In this document: in pieces, positions 41,393 to 51,137 of the stretch
Numbering within the stretch: the stretch's first letter is position 1
Layout of the letters: every line of letters begins with the position of its first letter
The notes under the pieces: generated by a model
The model's input: only the letters and a program-made list of their open reading frames with translations
Databases searched by the model: none
Told to the model about the DNA's origin: nothing
NCBI RefSeq assembly: GCF_001748145.1
Contig: NZ_BCQA01000001.1
Coordinates: forward strand, 4,056,501 to 4,120,500
DNA length: 64,000 nt
Origin: Bosea sp. BIWAKO-01
GTDB lineage: Bacteria; Pseudomonadota; Alphaproteobacteria; Rhizobiales; Beijerinckiaceae
Direction: 5' to 3'
Translations under genes and position numbers: made by a program

Positions 41393-42202
41393 CTATTCGC
41401 CCTCGGAGGCTTTCACCGGGCGCGGATGCCGCGGCCCTTCCGCCAGGGATTTGAACACGCCACGCAAGGTGCGCGCCTCCTGCTCGGTCATCTCCAGACG
41501 ATGCAGGATGTCGCGCAGATTGGCGGTCATGACCGGCTTCTTGCCGGGCGGGAAGAAACCGCAGCGCTCGAGTTCGCCTTCCAGATAGCCGAACATCGAG
41601 AACACCGTCTCACGCGTCGCGGGCGGCGAGGGATTGTTCTCGCGGAAGGGCGGCTCGCCATCCGTCGTCTTGAACCACTCGTAACCGGCCAGCAGCACGG
41701 CCTGGGCAAGATTGAGCGAGGCGAAGGCGGGATTGACGGGAAAGGTCAGGATCGCGTCGGCGAGCGAGATCTCTTCATTGGTCAGGCCGATGCGCTCGCG
41801 ACCGAACAGGATGCCGACCCGCTCTCCGCCGCCGACACGCTCGGCCAGGGACGGCATCGCCTCGGCTGGCGTGAAGACGCGCTTCATCTGGCCTCGTTCG
41901 CGGGCGGTGGTCGCGAGCACATGATTGAGATCGGCCGTCGCGGCGGCGGCGTCGGGGTAGAGCCGGGCATTCTCGAGGATATGGGTCGCGCCGGAGGCTG
42001 CGGCGGTTGCGCCCTTCTTGAGGCCTCCACCGGCGGGCCAGCCATCGCGAGGGGCCACGAGCCGCATCTCGGAAAGGCCGAAATTCGCCATGGCGCGAGC
42101 GCACATGCCGATGTTCTCGGCCATTTGCGGTTCGACCAGAATGATGACAGGGGCGGGGGTCCGCGTGGCGGGGCGGGTGCGGTCAGTGCCTGAGCCGGTC
42201 AT
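41393..42202 (-). CDS. TrmJ-like tRNA/rRNA methyltransferase (SpoU family)
   Basis: 269 residues. The SpoU knot domain covers about 18-170: VEPQMAENIGMCARAMANFG, LFGRERIGLTNEEISLADAI and NPAFASLNLAQAVLLAGYEW. A C-terminal extension (about 185-255) matches the helical domain of TrmJ. TrmJ 2'-O-methylates position 32 of tRNAs; some relatives modify rRNA. It stands between the TonB receptor and a chemoreceptor and appears independent of both. The start at 42202 is followed by a proline/threonine-rich stretch and could be shorter. Confidence 0.88.
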   Translation of the reverse strand: MTGSGTDRTRPATRTPAPVIILVEPQMAENIGMCARAMANFGLSEMRLVAPRDGWPAGGGLKKGATAAASGATHILENARLYPDAAAATADLNHVLATTARERGQMKRVFTPAEAMPSLAERVGGGERVGILFGRERIGLTNEEISLADAILTFPVNPAFASLNLAQAVLLAGYEWFKTTDGEPPFRENNPSPPATRETVFSMFGYLEGELERCGFFPPGKKPVMTANLRDILHRLEMTEQEARTLRGVFKSLAEGPRHPRPVKASEGE

Positions 42203-42284
42203 CGGGTACTCTGTGGTATCGGTCTCGCCGGTTGTGGGACCGGGCTCGAAAGCCCGATCCTATCAACCTGCAGCAAGAGCGGCG

Positions 42285-44168
42285 TCAAGCGCTACGGCGC
42301 AGGCCAAAGCCGAACCCGGCCTCCCCCTTGGTGTCCATCCTGCGCTGCTGCGGCACCCGCTCTTCCTTGATCCGGAAGCTGGAGACGAGGCCGTTCAAGC
42401 GCTGGATCTGGCCGGTGAGCGAGCTGGCCGACGCGGCGCTCTCCTCGGCCAGGGCTGCGTTCTGCTGAGTCATCTCGTCCATGTGGGCGACGGTCTGACT
42501 CATCTCATCGATGCCGTTGGCCTGCTCGGCCGAGGCTGCCGAGATGTCCGAGACAGTGGCGGAGACCTTCTTCGAGGCTTCGACGATCTTTCCGAGAGCC
42601 TCGCCGGCCGAACGGACCAGGCCGACACCTTGTGCGACCTCGGCACCCGATTCGCTGATCAGCGAGGTGATGTCCTTGGCCGCTTCCGAGGAGCGCTGGG
42701 CCAGGGTGCGGACCTCCGAGGCGACCACGGCAAAGCCCTTGCCGGCATCGCCAGCGCGTGCTGCCTCGACAGCCGCGTTGAGCGCAAGCAGGTTCGTCTG
42801 GAAGGCGATCTCGTCGATAACCGACGTGATATCCGAGATCTTGCGCGAGGCCTGCTCGATCCGCGCCATCGCGGCGACGGCATCGGTGACGATCGCGCCG
42901 CCCTTCTCGGCCACTTCGGTCGCCTCGTTGGCCAGCAGCACGGCCTGGCGGGACGACAAGGCCGATGCCTTGACGGATGCCGCGAGCTCTTCTGTCGTCG
43001 CGGCGGTTTCCTCGAGCGAGGAGGCCTGCTCCTCGGTGCGCTTCGAAAGGTCGTCGGCGCCCATGTTGATCTCGCGTGCGGCATTGGCGACGTCGACCGA
43101 GGTCGTCTGGATTGTCGCGACGGTCTCGGAGAGGCGGTTCACCGCGCCGTTGAAGTCGTCGCGGAGCTTGAGGTAGTCGGCAGCGACATTGTCGTCGATG
43201 CGATAGGTCAGATCGCCCTGAGCGAGCATTTCCAGGCCAGCTGCGAGCAGCCCGACGACATGCTGCTGTTCCTTGGCGAGCATCGCCCGTTCCGCCTCGA
43301 CGCGCTGGCGCTCTGCCTCGTTGCGGCGACGCTCTGCACCGGTCAGGCGCTCCTGCTCGGTGGTCTGAGCTTCAAGCCGGCGCATCTCGAGGCCGTTCTC
43401 CTTGAAGATCAGCACGGCCCGAGCCATCTCGCCGACTTCGTCGCGTCGCGTCTGGCCCTCGATCTCGGCATCGAAATCGCTGGCGGCGAGCCTCTCCATC
43501 GTGCCCTTCAACCGGGCCAAGGGGCCGGTGATGCTCTTCGCTGACATCCACATCGCACCACCCAGGCCAATCAACAGGCCAAGCAGGCTGCCGCCGATGA
43601 CAATGGCGATGGTGCGCTTGGTCTCCGAGCTCAACCTTGCGCTGGTCGTCTCGGTATCCTTTCCGAGCGCGTTGTTGAAATCGGTGATGTTGCGGACGAC
43701 AGCGGTGAGCTTGCCGTCGAGTTCGTCCATCACGGCCAACGCCCGCTCGTTTTCGTCATTAGCGCCGTAATAGAGCGCGCGATCGACGCCCACCTTGATG
43801 TCGGTGACCTGCTTGGTCAGGGCATCGTATTCGGCGGCCCGCTCCGGAAGGTGGGACTGTCCCTCCTTCAGCAGCTCGAGTGCCTGACCATAGGAGCGCT
43901 GCAACTGGCTCTGGGCATTGCGCGCACCATCCGTGTCGCGAGGATAGGCAATGACCTTGTAGGCCTGAGCCAGAATATCATTTGCGGCGCGCGCCGAACG
44001 GGCAGTGGCAAGCGTCGCCTTGCTGCGCGAATTGATCAGCTCGGAATAAGTGCTGTCGACCTTGCTCAACTGCACGCTGCCAAGAATCGTTGCGGCCACG
44101 CCAATCAACCCGACAATCAGCATCGCAGCTGCGATCTTGATGCTGATACGAATATTACCTAACGTCAT
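42285..44168 (-). CDS. Methyl-accepting chemotaxis protein
   Basis: 627 residues from the ATG at 44168 ([20 protein letters not shown]); the frame opens nine codons earlier. Two membrane segments (about 11-32 and 192-214) flank a four-helix periplasmic sensor (DAKEN-type helices). A HAMP-like region and a predicted second HAMP ([20 protein letters not shown]) precede the signalling domain. The kinase-control tip is canonical ([40 protein letters not shown]). No CheR-binding pentapeptide is at the C-terminus. The ligand is unknown. The gene is a full-length relative of the remnant at 30641-31038. Confidence 0.93.
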   Translation of the reverse strand: MTLGNIRISIKIAAAMLIVGLIGVAATILGSVQLSKVDSTYSELINSRSKATLATARSARAANDILAQAYKVIAYPRDTDGARNAQSQLQRSYGQALELLKEGQSHLPERAAEYDALTKQVTDIKVGVDRALYYGANDENERALAVMDELDGKLTAVVRNITDFNNALGKDTETTSARLSSETKRTIAIVIGGSLLGLLIGLGGAMWMSAKSITGPLARLKGTMERLAASDFDAEIEGQTRRDEVGEMARAVLIFKENGLEMRRLEAQTTEQERLTGAERRRNEAERQRVEAERAMLAKEQQHVVGLLAAGLEMLAQGDLTYRIDDNVAADYLKLRDDFNGAVNRLSETVATIQTTSVDVANAAREINMGADDLSKRTEEQASSLEETAATTEELAASVKASALSSRQAVLLANEATEVAEKGGAIVTDAVAAMARIEQASRKISDITSVIDEIAFQTNLLALNAAVEAARAGDAGKGFAVVASEVRTLAQRSSEAAKDITSLISESGAEVAQGVGLVRSAGEALGKIVEASKKVSATVSDISAASAEQANGIDEMSQTVAHMDEMTQQNAALAEESAASASSLTGQIQRLNGLVSSFRIKEERVPQQRRMDTKGEAGFGFGLRRSA

Positions 44169-44402
44169 GTTGATCGGCCCTCGAAGCGCTCGCAACAGCT
44201 GGAGCTGCGCAGCTCCGTGGCATTTCGGCGTTAAGAAAGCTGAAATTGATCGATCGGCGCGCGTTTGCTTTCTGTGCGAGACCTTTGGAGGCGGGGTCCG
44301 GCCATGAGCCGCGCAAGTATTCCTGCGGCCTGACCTGCATGGCCGAAGCCCGGTTTCCGTCGTTTCGGCCCCGCCGGGCCCCTGAAATGGCAGAGGAGCG
44401 CC

Positions 44403-45545
44403 TCAGCGCTCCGCCGCCGCCTCCACAGCACGCATCACGCGCAGCATGTTGCCACCCGCGAGCTTCTCCAGGTGCTCTTCCGACCAACCACGGCGAATCA
44501 ATTCGGCGATCAGGGCCGGGAAGGTCGAGTTGTCCTCCAGCCCTTCCGGAGCGACGCCGCCGAAGAAGTCCGAGCCGATGCCGATATGGTCGTAGCCGAT
44601 GCGCTTGGCGAGATAGTCGAGATGGTCGCAATACTGCGCCAGCGTCGCCGTCGGGCGCGGGCCGGATTTGGCGACGATCTCTGCCTCGGCCTTCTGGTAG
44701 TCCATGCCGTCCGGCGTCTTGCCGTACTGGTCCTTGGCGGGACGGTGCCAGTCGCGCGAGGCCTGGCTGATGAAGTCAGGCACGAAGGTCGCCATGACGA
44801 TGCCGTTGTTCTCGGCGACGCGATCGAGCACATCGTCAGGCACGTTGCGGGGGTGGTCGCAGAGCGTGAACGCGTTCGAGTGGGACCAGACGAGCGGCGC
44901 ATTGCTGACGTCGAGCGCATCATGCATCACCTTCGGCGAGACATGGGCGAGGTCGACGATCATGCCGAGCCTGTTCATCCGCCGGACCACGTCCTTGCCG
45001 AAAGCGGAAAGGCCGTTATGGCGCGGGGCATCGGTCGCCGAATCGCACCAGTCATGCGTGCCGTTATGGCAGAGCGTCATCAGGCGCACGCCAAGGGCTG
45101 AATAAGCGTCGAGGGCGTCGAGCTCGTTGTCGATCGCCGAGCCGTTCTCGATCGTCATGAACAGGGCGATCCTGCCCTCGGTCTTCGCGGCCTCGACATC
45201 GGCGGCGGAGAGGCCGGGGCGGAAGACCTTCGGATGCTTCGCGAGCACATTCTGCATCAGCGCGATCTGGGCCAGCGCGAAGCCGGCGGGCTTGGGGTGG
45301 TTCGGCGGCACATAGGCTGCGAAGAACTGGCCCGCGAGCTTGCCCGCCTGCATGCGCGGAATGTCGGTGTCGGTCTCGGGATGGACCTTGGTCAGGTCAT
45401 AGGCTGCGACATCGCCCTTCGCCTTGGCATCGAGCCGGATCACGTAGGGCAGGTCGTTATGGCCGTCGATCAGCGGGGCGCGCTCGAGCAGAGCGAGCGC
45501 CGCGGCATAGGCATTGTCCTGGACTGGAGTTTTGGCGAGGGCCAT
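44403..45545 (-). CDS. Membrane dipeptidase (renal dipeptidase-like, M19)
   Basis: 380 residues. The zinc ligands of the M19 family are visible: LIDGHNDLPYVIRL near residue 33, a middle glutamate region (FMTIENGSAID), and later histidines (VDLAHVSPKVMHDALD, VWSHSNAFTLCDHPRNVPDD). The C-terminal part contains HIGIGSDFFGGVAPEGLEDN. Such enzymes cleave dipeptides, often with a D- or dehydro-residue, and are usually cytoplasmic or periplasmic in bacteria. No signal peptide is seen, so it is probably cytoplasmic. It is followed leftward by the chemoreceptor gene after a 234-base gap with no recognised features. Confidence 0.9.
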   Translation of the reverse strand: MALAKTPVQDNAYAAALALLERAPLIDGHNDLPYVIRLDAKAKGDVAAYDLTKVHPETDTDIPRMQAGKLAGQFFAAYVPPNHPKPAGFALAQIALMQNVLAKHPKVFRPGLSAADVEAAKTEGRIALFMTIENGSAIDNELDALDAYSALGVRLMTLCHNGTHDWCDSATDAPRHNGLSAFGKDVVRRMNRLGMIVDLAHVSPKVMHDALDVSNAPLVWSHSNAFTLCDHPRNVPDDVLDRVAENNGIVMATFVPDFISQASRDWHRPAKDQYGKTPDGMDYQKAEAEIVAKSGPRPTATLAQYCDHLDYLAKRIGYDHIGIGSDFFGGVAPEGLEDNSTFPALIAELIRRGWSEEHLEKLAGGNMLRVMRAVEAAAER

Positions 45546-45728
45546 GGCGCACCTTGGAGGGGATTCGAAACGGCAGGGATCGTGGCAGGGCTTTGCAGGC
45601 GAGGCGAGGGGCGATGACGCATGCCGGCTCGCTGTCTGGTGCGTGCGGAGTCAGGCCAGGGCCTGACCCGGTCTCCTTGCGAAGCATCATTCCCGGCGGC
45701 GGCAAGCGCCCCCGGGAGCATCTCCGTC

Positions 45729-46976
45729 TCAAGTGAAACGGGAAGGCGCAAAGGGGGCAGGATCGACGAAGACCTTCTCCCCGGTCACCATCTCGGCAAC
45801 CATGCGCCCGGTCACTGCGGCCAGCGTGAGCCCGTGATGGGCATGGCCGAACGAGAACCAGAGATTGCGGTGCTTCGGCGCCGGACCGATGATCGGCATC
45901 ATATCAGGGGTGCAGGGGCGGTTGCCGAGCCAGGGCTCGGCATCGACGCGCTCGCCGAGCGGGAACAGCGTCTTAGCGATCGGTTCTGCGCGAGCGAGCT
46001 GAACCGGCGTCTTTGGCGAGTCGCGCAGCGCGAACTCGGCGCCCGTGGTCAACCGGATGCCCTTCACCATTGGAGCCAGGAAATAGCCGCGCTCGGTGTC
46101 GAGGACGGGGTGGTTCAGCACGGCGTTGCCGAGCGGCTTGTAGTGCATGTGGTAGCCGCGCTTGACCGCGAGTGGCAGGCGGTAACCGAGCCGGTTGGTC
46201 AGGACATCGGCCCAGGGGCCGAGCGCGATCACGGCGTCATGCGCGCTGGCGCGGGTGCCGTCGGCGAGCGCGATGCTCCAACCCTGGCCGTCCTGCGCGA
46301 GCGTGCCGGCATCGCCCTGCGCAAGCTGCCCGCCGAGCTTTTCGAACAGGGCGACATAGGCCTTCGACAGGCCAAGCGGGTCGATCACCGTGACCGGGTC
46401 GGTCCAGTGCAGACCGCCGATCAGGCTCTGGTCGAGATGCGGCTCTTCGGCTCGCAGCGTCGCGACATCGAGCGGGCGGTAGTTCAGCCCGAATTCCTTG
46501 TTCCACTTGGCCGCCTCGGCCAGCCTTGCATCCTGCTCGGCCGCAGAGCGGAAGACCTTCATCCAGCCCTTGCGGCGCAGCAGATGCGTCGCCCCGGCTT
46601 CGGCCGCGAGCGCGTCATGCTCGGTGACGCAATGTTCGATCAGGGTGGCGTATTGGTGAGCGATCGCCTCGTGCTTGGAGGGGCGCGAATGCAGCCAGTA
46701 GGACAGCAGGAAGGGCGCGAGCTTGGGAATCGCGTTCCAATGATAGGACGCGTCGATGGTGTTGTTCATCGCGTAGCGGAACAAGGCGCCGAAATCATGC
46801 GGGAAGCCGTAGGGATAAACGCCTTCGCGCTGGATCAATCCGGCATTGCCATAGCTGGTTTCCTCGCCCGGTCCGCGCCGGTCGACCAGCAATACGGAAC
46901 GGCCGGCCTTCTGCAGGTGCAGCGCCACCGAGATGCCGACGATCCCCGCGCCGAGAACAATCGTATCGGTCCGCAT
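45729..46976 (-). CDS. DadA-like FAD-dependent D-amino acid oxidoreductase
   Basis: 415 residues with an N-terminal Rossmann dinucleotide motif (TIVLGAGIVGISVALHLQKA) and the DAO signatures ETSYGNAGLIQREGVYPYGF and WFSFGHAHHGLTLAAVTGRM. It resembles D-amino acid dehydrogenase small subunit and sarcosine/glycine oxidase-like enzymes. It probably deaminates a D-amino acid or N-methyl amino acid with electrons passing to the quinone pool. The next gene rightward diverges and is a BASS transporter, with a palindrome between. The substrate is unknown. A second, distinct DadA-like gene lies at 59123-60355. Confidence 0.85.
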   Translation of the reverse strand: MRTDTIVLGAGIVGISVALHLQKAGRSVLLVDRRGPGEETSYGNAGLIQREGVYPYGFPHDFGALFRYAMNNTIDASYHWNAIPKLAPFLLSYWLHSRPSKHEAIAHQYATLIEHCVTEHDALAAEAGATHLLRRKGWMKVFRSAAEQDARLAEAAKWNKEFGLNYRPLDVATLRAEEPHLDQSLIGGLHWTDPVTVIDPLGLSKAYVALFEKLGGQLAQGDAGTLAQDGQGWSIALADGTRASAHDAVIALGPWADVLTNRLGYRLPLAVKRGYHMHYKPLGNAVLNHPVLDTERGYFLAPMVKGIRLTTGAEFALRDSPKTPVQLARAEPIAKTLFPLGERVDAEPWLGNRPCTPDMMPIIGPAPKHRNLWFSFGHAHHGLTLAAVTGRMVAEMVTGEKVFVDPAPFAPSRFT

Positions 46977-47065
46977 TTTTACGCTCCTGTCAGCCCTGTT
47001 GCCGCGCTCAAAATAGCGCTCTGTGCCGCGATGTCAGCGGCATGGTGTATCTTTGCGGTCGAACG

Positions 47066-47078
47066 GCGAAAGTTTCGC
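47066..47078. promoter_or_regulatory. Palindrome between DadA-like and BASS genes
   Basis: GCGAAA-G-TTTCGC, a perfect 13-base palindrome in the 263-base divergent gap. It could be an operator for one or both genes. It is short and could occur by chance. Confidence 0.25.
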
Positions 47079-47239
47079 AAGTTTTGCGCCAACCAGGCGC
47101 GGATCACGTGCTACGCTTACAATCTGTTCTCCTCCGCGCAAGATTCTGCGTCACGCAGTACCGGCCTTCCCAAGCGGCAGGTGACGCCGGCTCCGCGATC
47201 GGCCAGTGTGGTGCAGTTGTCGCACCGATTCAGGCCTTC

Positions 47240-48220
47240 ATGCTCGTGCGTTTCGCCGCCTTCCTCGCTGCAGGCCTTGCCCTTCTCGGCCGCTACGGCA
47301 CGCAGGGCTTCGCGCTTTCAATCTTTCTGGGGTTGGCCCTGCCGCAGTTCTCGGCGGCGGCGCGGCCACTGCTGCCGATAACGATCTTCTGTTTCACCAC
47401 GGTCGTCTTCCTGCGCGCCGATTTCAGCATCATAGCCGGGCTGATCCGTCGTCCCGGCAAGCTGATCGTCACCTGCCTGTGGCTCATTCTCGGCCCGGCG
47501 GTGCTGATCGGCGCCGCGTTCCTGCTCGTCGGTCGCGCGGCACTCGATCCCGGCCTGATCCTCGGGCTTGCCATCATGGGCGCCGCTCCGCCGATTATGT
47601 CTTCGCCGGCGGTCGCGATCCTCTACGGCTTCGAGCCTTCGCTGATCATCGCGGGCGTGGTGGTGACCACGGTGCTCAGTCCGCTGGTGGCCCCGGTGGT
47701 GGTGGAGTTGTTGGCGGGGGCTGCCGTGCCGCTGGATCGCTGGGCGCTGACGCTCCGTCTCGTGCTCTTCGTCGGCGGCGGCATGGTGGTGGCGGCGATC
47801 CTGCGGCACTGGCTCGGCGCAGCCCGGATCCGAGCGATGAAGGCCAATCTCGATGGCTTTGGCGTATTGATGTATTTCATCTTTGCCATTGCGGCGATGG
47901 ATGGTGTGACACGGACAGCCGTGGCCAATCCCGGACAGGTCATGCTGTTCCTGGCCATCGCCTTCTCGGTTTCCGCCGCTGGCCTTCTGCTCACGACGCT
48001 CGCCTTGCGGATGTTCAAGCGCTCGGAACGCTTCATGATCGGCTATGGCACCGGTCAACGGAACATGGGGCTGTTGGTTGCGGCGCTCGGGGCCGGCGTG
48101 CCGCAGACGACTTTCCTGTATTTTGCGCTGGCGCAGTTCCCGATCTATCTGCTGCCCTGGCTGCTGCGCGGCATCGCCGGGAAGATCAAGCGCGCTGAAA
48201 CGCCTGCTGACGCGGGTTGA
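47240..48220 (+). CDS. BASS-family (bile acid:Na+ symporter-like) transporter
   Basis: 326 residues from the ATG at 47240 (MLVRFAAFLAAGLALLGRYG); an open frame upstream to 47042 looks non-coding. About nine to ten membrane segments are present with a crossover motif of helical hairpins: LGLAIMGAAPPIMSSPAVAI and TGQRNMGLLVAALGAGVPQT. BASS proteins carry organic acids, arsenite or bile acids with sodium. It starts a plus-strand run that continues with a GST gene 45 bases downstream, and it diverges from the DadA-like gene. Confidence 0.78.
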   Translation: MLVRFAAFLAAGLALLGRYGTQGFALSIFLGLALPQFSAAARPLLPITIFCFTTVVFLRADFSIIAGLIRRPGKLIVTCLWLILGPAVLIGAAFLLVGRAALDPGLILGLAIMGAAPPIMSSPAVAILYGFEPSLIIAGVVVTTVLSPLVAPVVVELLAGAAVPLDRWALTLRLVLFVGGGMVVAAILRHWLGAARIRAMKANLDGFGVLMYFIFAIAAMDGVTRTAVANPGQVMLFLAIAFSVSAAGLLLTTLALRMFKRSERFMIGYGTGQRNMGLLVAALGAGVPQTTFLYFALAQFPIYLLPWLLRGIAGKIKRAETPADAG

Positions 48221-48265
48221 CGATCCGGCCTGAGACGATCGCTCCAGCAACCGAGGAGCGATGCC

Positions 48266-48943
48266 ATGATCACTCTCTATTCCGGGCCTCTGAGCCTGTT
48301 CTCCCGCAAGGTCGAGATCGCGCTACGGGAGAAGGGCCTCGCCTTCGAGCGTATCATGGTGCCGTTCAACCAGCTGACTGGCTACGATCCGCGCCACCCC
48401 GAAGTGCTGGCGCTCAACCCGAAGCGGCAGGTGCCGGTGATCAATGACGAGGGGCTCGTCCTCTACGATTCCACCGTCATTCTCGAATATCTCGACGAGG
48501 CCTACCCGCTGCCACCACTCCTTCCCCGCAATCCAGCGGCCAGAGCGCGCGCGCGGTTGGACGAGCTTTTCGCCGACGAGGTCCTGTTCGCCGCGCTGCG
48601 GCCGCTCATGCACCGGAACGAGCCGCCGACGACGGATCGCAACAGGCGCGCAGCGCAGGAGACGGACGCGCTGATCGCCGAGGCCGAGCTCGAGCGGTGC
48701 TATTGCGGGCTCAACGAGAGGCTGGTCGGTCGCGACTATTTCGGCGAGGCCCTCTCGGTGGCCGATATCGGCATGTTCATGAGCGTGTTCTGGGCCGTGC
48801 GCCTCGGCGGCCCGGCGCTTGCACGCTATCCCGATCTTTCAGCCTGGTTCAGCCGACTGGGCAGCCGACCAGCCTTTGCGACGGCGGTGGAGGAGGTCGA
48901 GGAAGCGGACCGGCGGCTGTCCTACCCCGTCAATCGCCGCTGA
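48266..48943 (+). CDS. Glutathione S-transferase family protein
   Basis: 225 residues. The N-terminal thioredoxin-like domain (about 1-78) holds [20 protein letters not shown] (residues 4-23), with serine in place of the catalytic cysteine, and [20 protein letters not shown], in which the VP turn binds glutathione. The C-terminal helical domain runs to about 215. The Ser at residue 8/11 suggests a Ser-type or specialised transferase. It follows the BASS gene and precedes rpe. The substrate is not known. Confidence 0.88.
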   Translation: MITLYSGPLSLFSRKVEIALREKGLAFERIMVPFNQLTGYDPRHPEVLALNPKRQVPVINDEGLVLYDSTVILEYLDEAYPLPPLLPRNPAARARARLDELFADEVLFAALRPLMHRNEPPTTDRNRRAAQETDALIAEAELERCYCGLNERLVGRDYFGEALSVADIGMFMSVFWAVRLGGPALARYPDLSAWFSRLGSRPAFATAVEEVEEADRRLSYPVNRR

Positions 48944-48996
48944 AAGCTCCCGGTTTCGATTGCAGCGCTGGCCTGCGGGCGCTAAACGCTTCGCGC

Positions 48997-49680
48997 ATGA
49001 CCAGCCCCATCCGCATAGCTCCTTCCATCCTCTCCGCCGATTTTTCGAAGCTCGGGGAGGAGGTCCGCGCCATCGATGCGGCGGGCGCCGACTGGATCCA
49101 TTGCGATGTGATGGACGGGCATTTCGTGCCGAACATCACCTTCGGCCCAGACGTGCTGAAGGCGATCCGCCCGCACACCAAGAAGTTCTTCGACGTGCAC
49201 CTGATGATCGCGCCGGTCGACCCCTATGTCGAAGCCTTCGCCAAAGCCGGCGCTGACCTGATCTCATTCCATGTCGAGGCTGGCCCGCACGCGCATCGGA
49301 CGGTGCAGGCCATCAAGGCACAAGGCAAGCAGGCTGGCATCGTGCTCAATCCCGGTACGCCGGAAAGCGTCATCGAGCCGCTTCTGAACGATGTCGACCT
49401 CATCCTGCTGATGACCGTCAATCCAGGCTTTGGCGGCCAGAGCTTCATTCATTCCGTGGTCGAGAAGATCGCGCGGGTGCGCGCGCTGATCGGCGAGCGC
49501 CCGATCGCGCTCGAGATCGATGGCGGCGCCACGCCGGAAACGGCGCCATTGGCCGCCAGGGCCGGCGCCAACGTGCTCGTCGCCGGCTCGGCAGTGTTCA
49601 AGGGTGGGCCATCGGCCTATGCCGGCAATATCGCCGCGATCCGCCAGGCGGCAGAAGCCGCCCGCGGCGACTGGGTTTGA
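48997..49680 (+). CDS. rpe: Ribulose-phosphate 3-epimerase
   Basis: 227 residues from the ATG at 48997 ([20 protein letters not shown]); the open frame upstream is a shadow of the GST gene end. The TIM-barrel active site is complete: [47 protein letters not shown] and [14 protein letters not shown]. It converts ribulose-5-phosphate to xylulose-5-phosphate in the pentose phosphate or Calvin route. It lies 53 bases after the GST gene and 145 bases before purB. Confidence 0.96.
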   Translation: MTSPIRIAPSILSADFSKLGEEVRAIDAAGADWIHCDVMDGHFVPNITFGPDVLKAIRPHTKKFFDVHLMIAPVDPYVEAFAKAGADLISFHVEAGPHAHRTVQAIKAQGKQAGIVLNPGTPESVIEPLLNDVDLILLMTVNPGFGGQSFIHSVVEKIARVRALIGERPIALEIDGGATPETAPLAARAGANVLVAGSAVFKGGPSAYAGNIAAIRQAAEAARGDWV

Positions 49681-49825
49681 ATTTGTAACTGCGCCATCCT
49701 TCCGGGCGCAGCGAAGCGAAGCTCCGGAGCCATTGCAGTGCGTCTCGCGCTGCGATGGCTTTCGGATCGACGCTGCTTCGCCGCTTGTCCGGGATGAGGT
49801 CGCGCGCTTTCCTGAGAGGCATACC

Positions 49826-51133
49826 ATGATCCCGCGCTATTCCCGTCCCGAGATGGTCGCCATCTGGGAGCCGCAGACGAGGTTCCGGATCTGGTTCGAG
49901 ATCGAGGCGCATGCCACCGACAAGCTGGCCGAGCTCGGCGTCGTGCCGAAGGAGGCCGCGGCGACGATCTGGGCCAAGGCCAGGGACGCGGTCTTCGATG
50001 TCGCTCGCATCGACGAGATCGAACGCGTCACCAAGCATGACGTCATCGCCTTCCTGACGCATCTGGCCGAGATCGTTGGCCCCGAGGCGCGTTTCGTGCA
50101 CCAGGGCATGACCTCGTCGGACATTCTCGACACCACGCTGTCGGTGCAGCTTGCGCGCGCGACCGATATCCTGATCGCCGATGTCGATGCGCTGTTGGCC
50201 GCGATCAAGCGCCGGGCGTTCGAACACAAGTTCACGCCGACGATCGGCCGCTCGCACGGCATCCATGCCGAGCCTGTGACCTTCGGCCTCAAGCTGGCGC
50301 AGGCCTATGCCGAGTTCAGCCGCTGCCGGGACCGTCTGGTTGCGGCCCGCTCCGAGATCGCGACTTGTGCCATTTCCGGCGCGGTCGGCACCTTCGCCAA
50401 TATCGACCCGCAGGTCGAAGCCCATGTCGCCGAGAAGATGGGCCTCGCCGTCGAGCCGGTCTCGACGCAGGTGATCCCGCGCGACCGTCACGCCATGTAT
50501 TTCGCGACGCTTGGCGTCGTTGCCTCCTGTGTCGAGCGCCTGGCGACCGAGATCCGCCATCTCCAGCGTACCGAGGTCTATGAGGCGGAGGAGTTCTTCT
50601 CGCCGGGCCAGAAGGGCTCCTCGGCGATGCCGCACAAGCGCAATCCGGTGCTGACCGAGAACCTGACGGGCCTTTCGCGGCTCGTTCGCGGCATGGTGAC
50701 GCCGGCACTCGAGAATGTCGCACTCTGGCACGAGCGGGACATCTCGCATTCCTCGGTCGAGCGCATGATCGGCCCCGATGCCACGGTGACGCTCGATTTC
50801 GCACTCGCGCGGCTTACGGGCGTCGTCGACAAGCTGTTGGTCTACCCGCAGAACATGCGCAAGAATCTCGACCGGCTCGGCGGCCTGCATAATTCGCAGC
50901 GCGTCCTGCTCGCCTTGACGCAGGCCGGCGCCAGCCGCGAGGAGAGCTATTCGCTGGTTCAACGCAACGCGATGCGCACCTGGGAGCATGGCGAGGATTT
51001 TCTCACCAATCTCAAGGCCGACAAGGACGTGACGGCGAAGCTCTCGGCTGCCGAACTCGAGGCGATGTTCGACGAGGGCTATCACTTCAAGCATGTCGAC
51101 ACGATCTTCGCGCGCGTCTTCGGGGTAGCCTGA
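49826..51133 (+). CDS. purB: Adenylosuccinate lyase
   Basis: 435 residues from the ATG at 49826 (MIPRYSRPEMVAIWEPQTRF). Upstream reading is non-coding. Superfamily signatures are all present: TKHDVIAFLTHLAEIVG, HQGMTSSDILDTTLSVQLAR, GRSHGIHAEPVTFGLKLAQA, and the fumarase/lyase hallmark QKGSSAMPHKRNPVLTENLT. It acts twice in purine synthesis, giving AICAR and AMP with fumarate. It is followed closely by a phosphoesterase gene (four-base gap). Confidence 0.96.
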   Translation: MIPRYSRPEMVAIWEPQTRFRIWFEIEAHATDKLAELGVVPKEAAATIWAKARDAVFDVARIDEIERVTKHDVIAFLTHLAEIVGPEARFVHQGMTSSDILDTTLSVQLARATDILIADVDALLAAIKRRAFEHKFTPTIGRSHGIHAEPVTFGLKLAQAYAEFSRCRDRLVAARSEIATCAISGAVGTFANIDPQVEAHVAEKMGLAVEPVSTQVIPRDRHAMYFATLGVVASCVERLATEIRHLQRTEVYEAEEFFSPGQKGSSAMPHKRNPVLTENLTGLSRLVRGMVTPALENVALWHERDISHSSVERMIGPDATVTLDFALARLTGVVDKLLVYPQNMRKNLDRLGGLHNSQRVLLALTQAGASREESYSLVQRNAMRTWEHGEDFLTNLKADKDVTAKLSAAELEAMFDEGYHFKHVDTIFARVFGVA

Positions 51134-51137
51134 ACCC

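Noticed and set aside
42018..43544. A 508-codon plus-strand frame opposite the methyltransferase and chemoreceptor genes.
   Set aside because: Translation is Gly/Arg/Leu-rich without domain; the minus-strand genes are certain.
45621..47381. A 586-codon plus-strand frame opposite the DadA-like gene.
   Set aside because: It runs antisense to a clear FAD enzyme and into the BASS gene; no domain seen.
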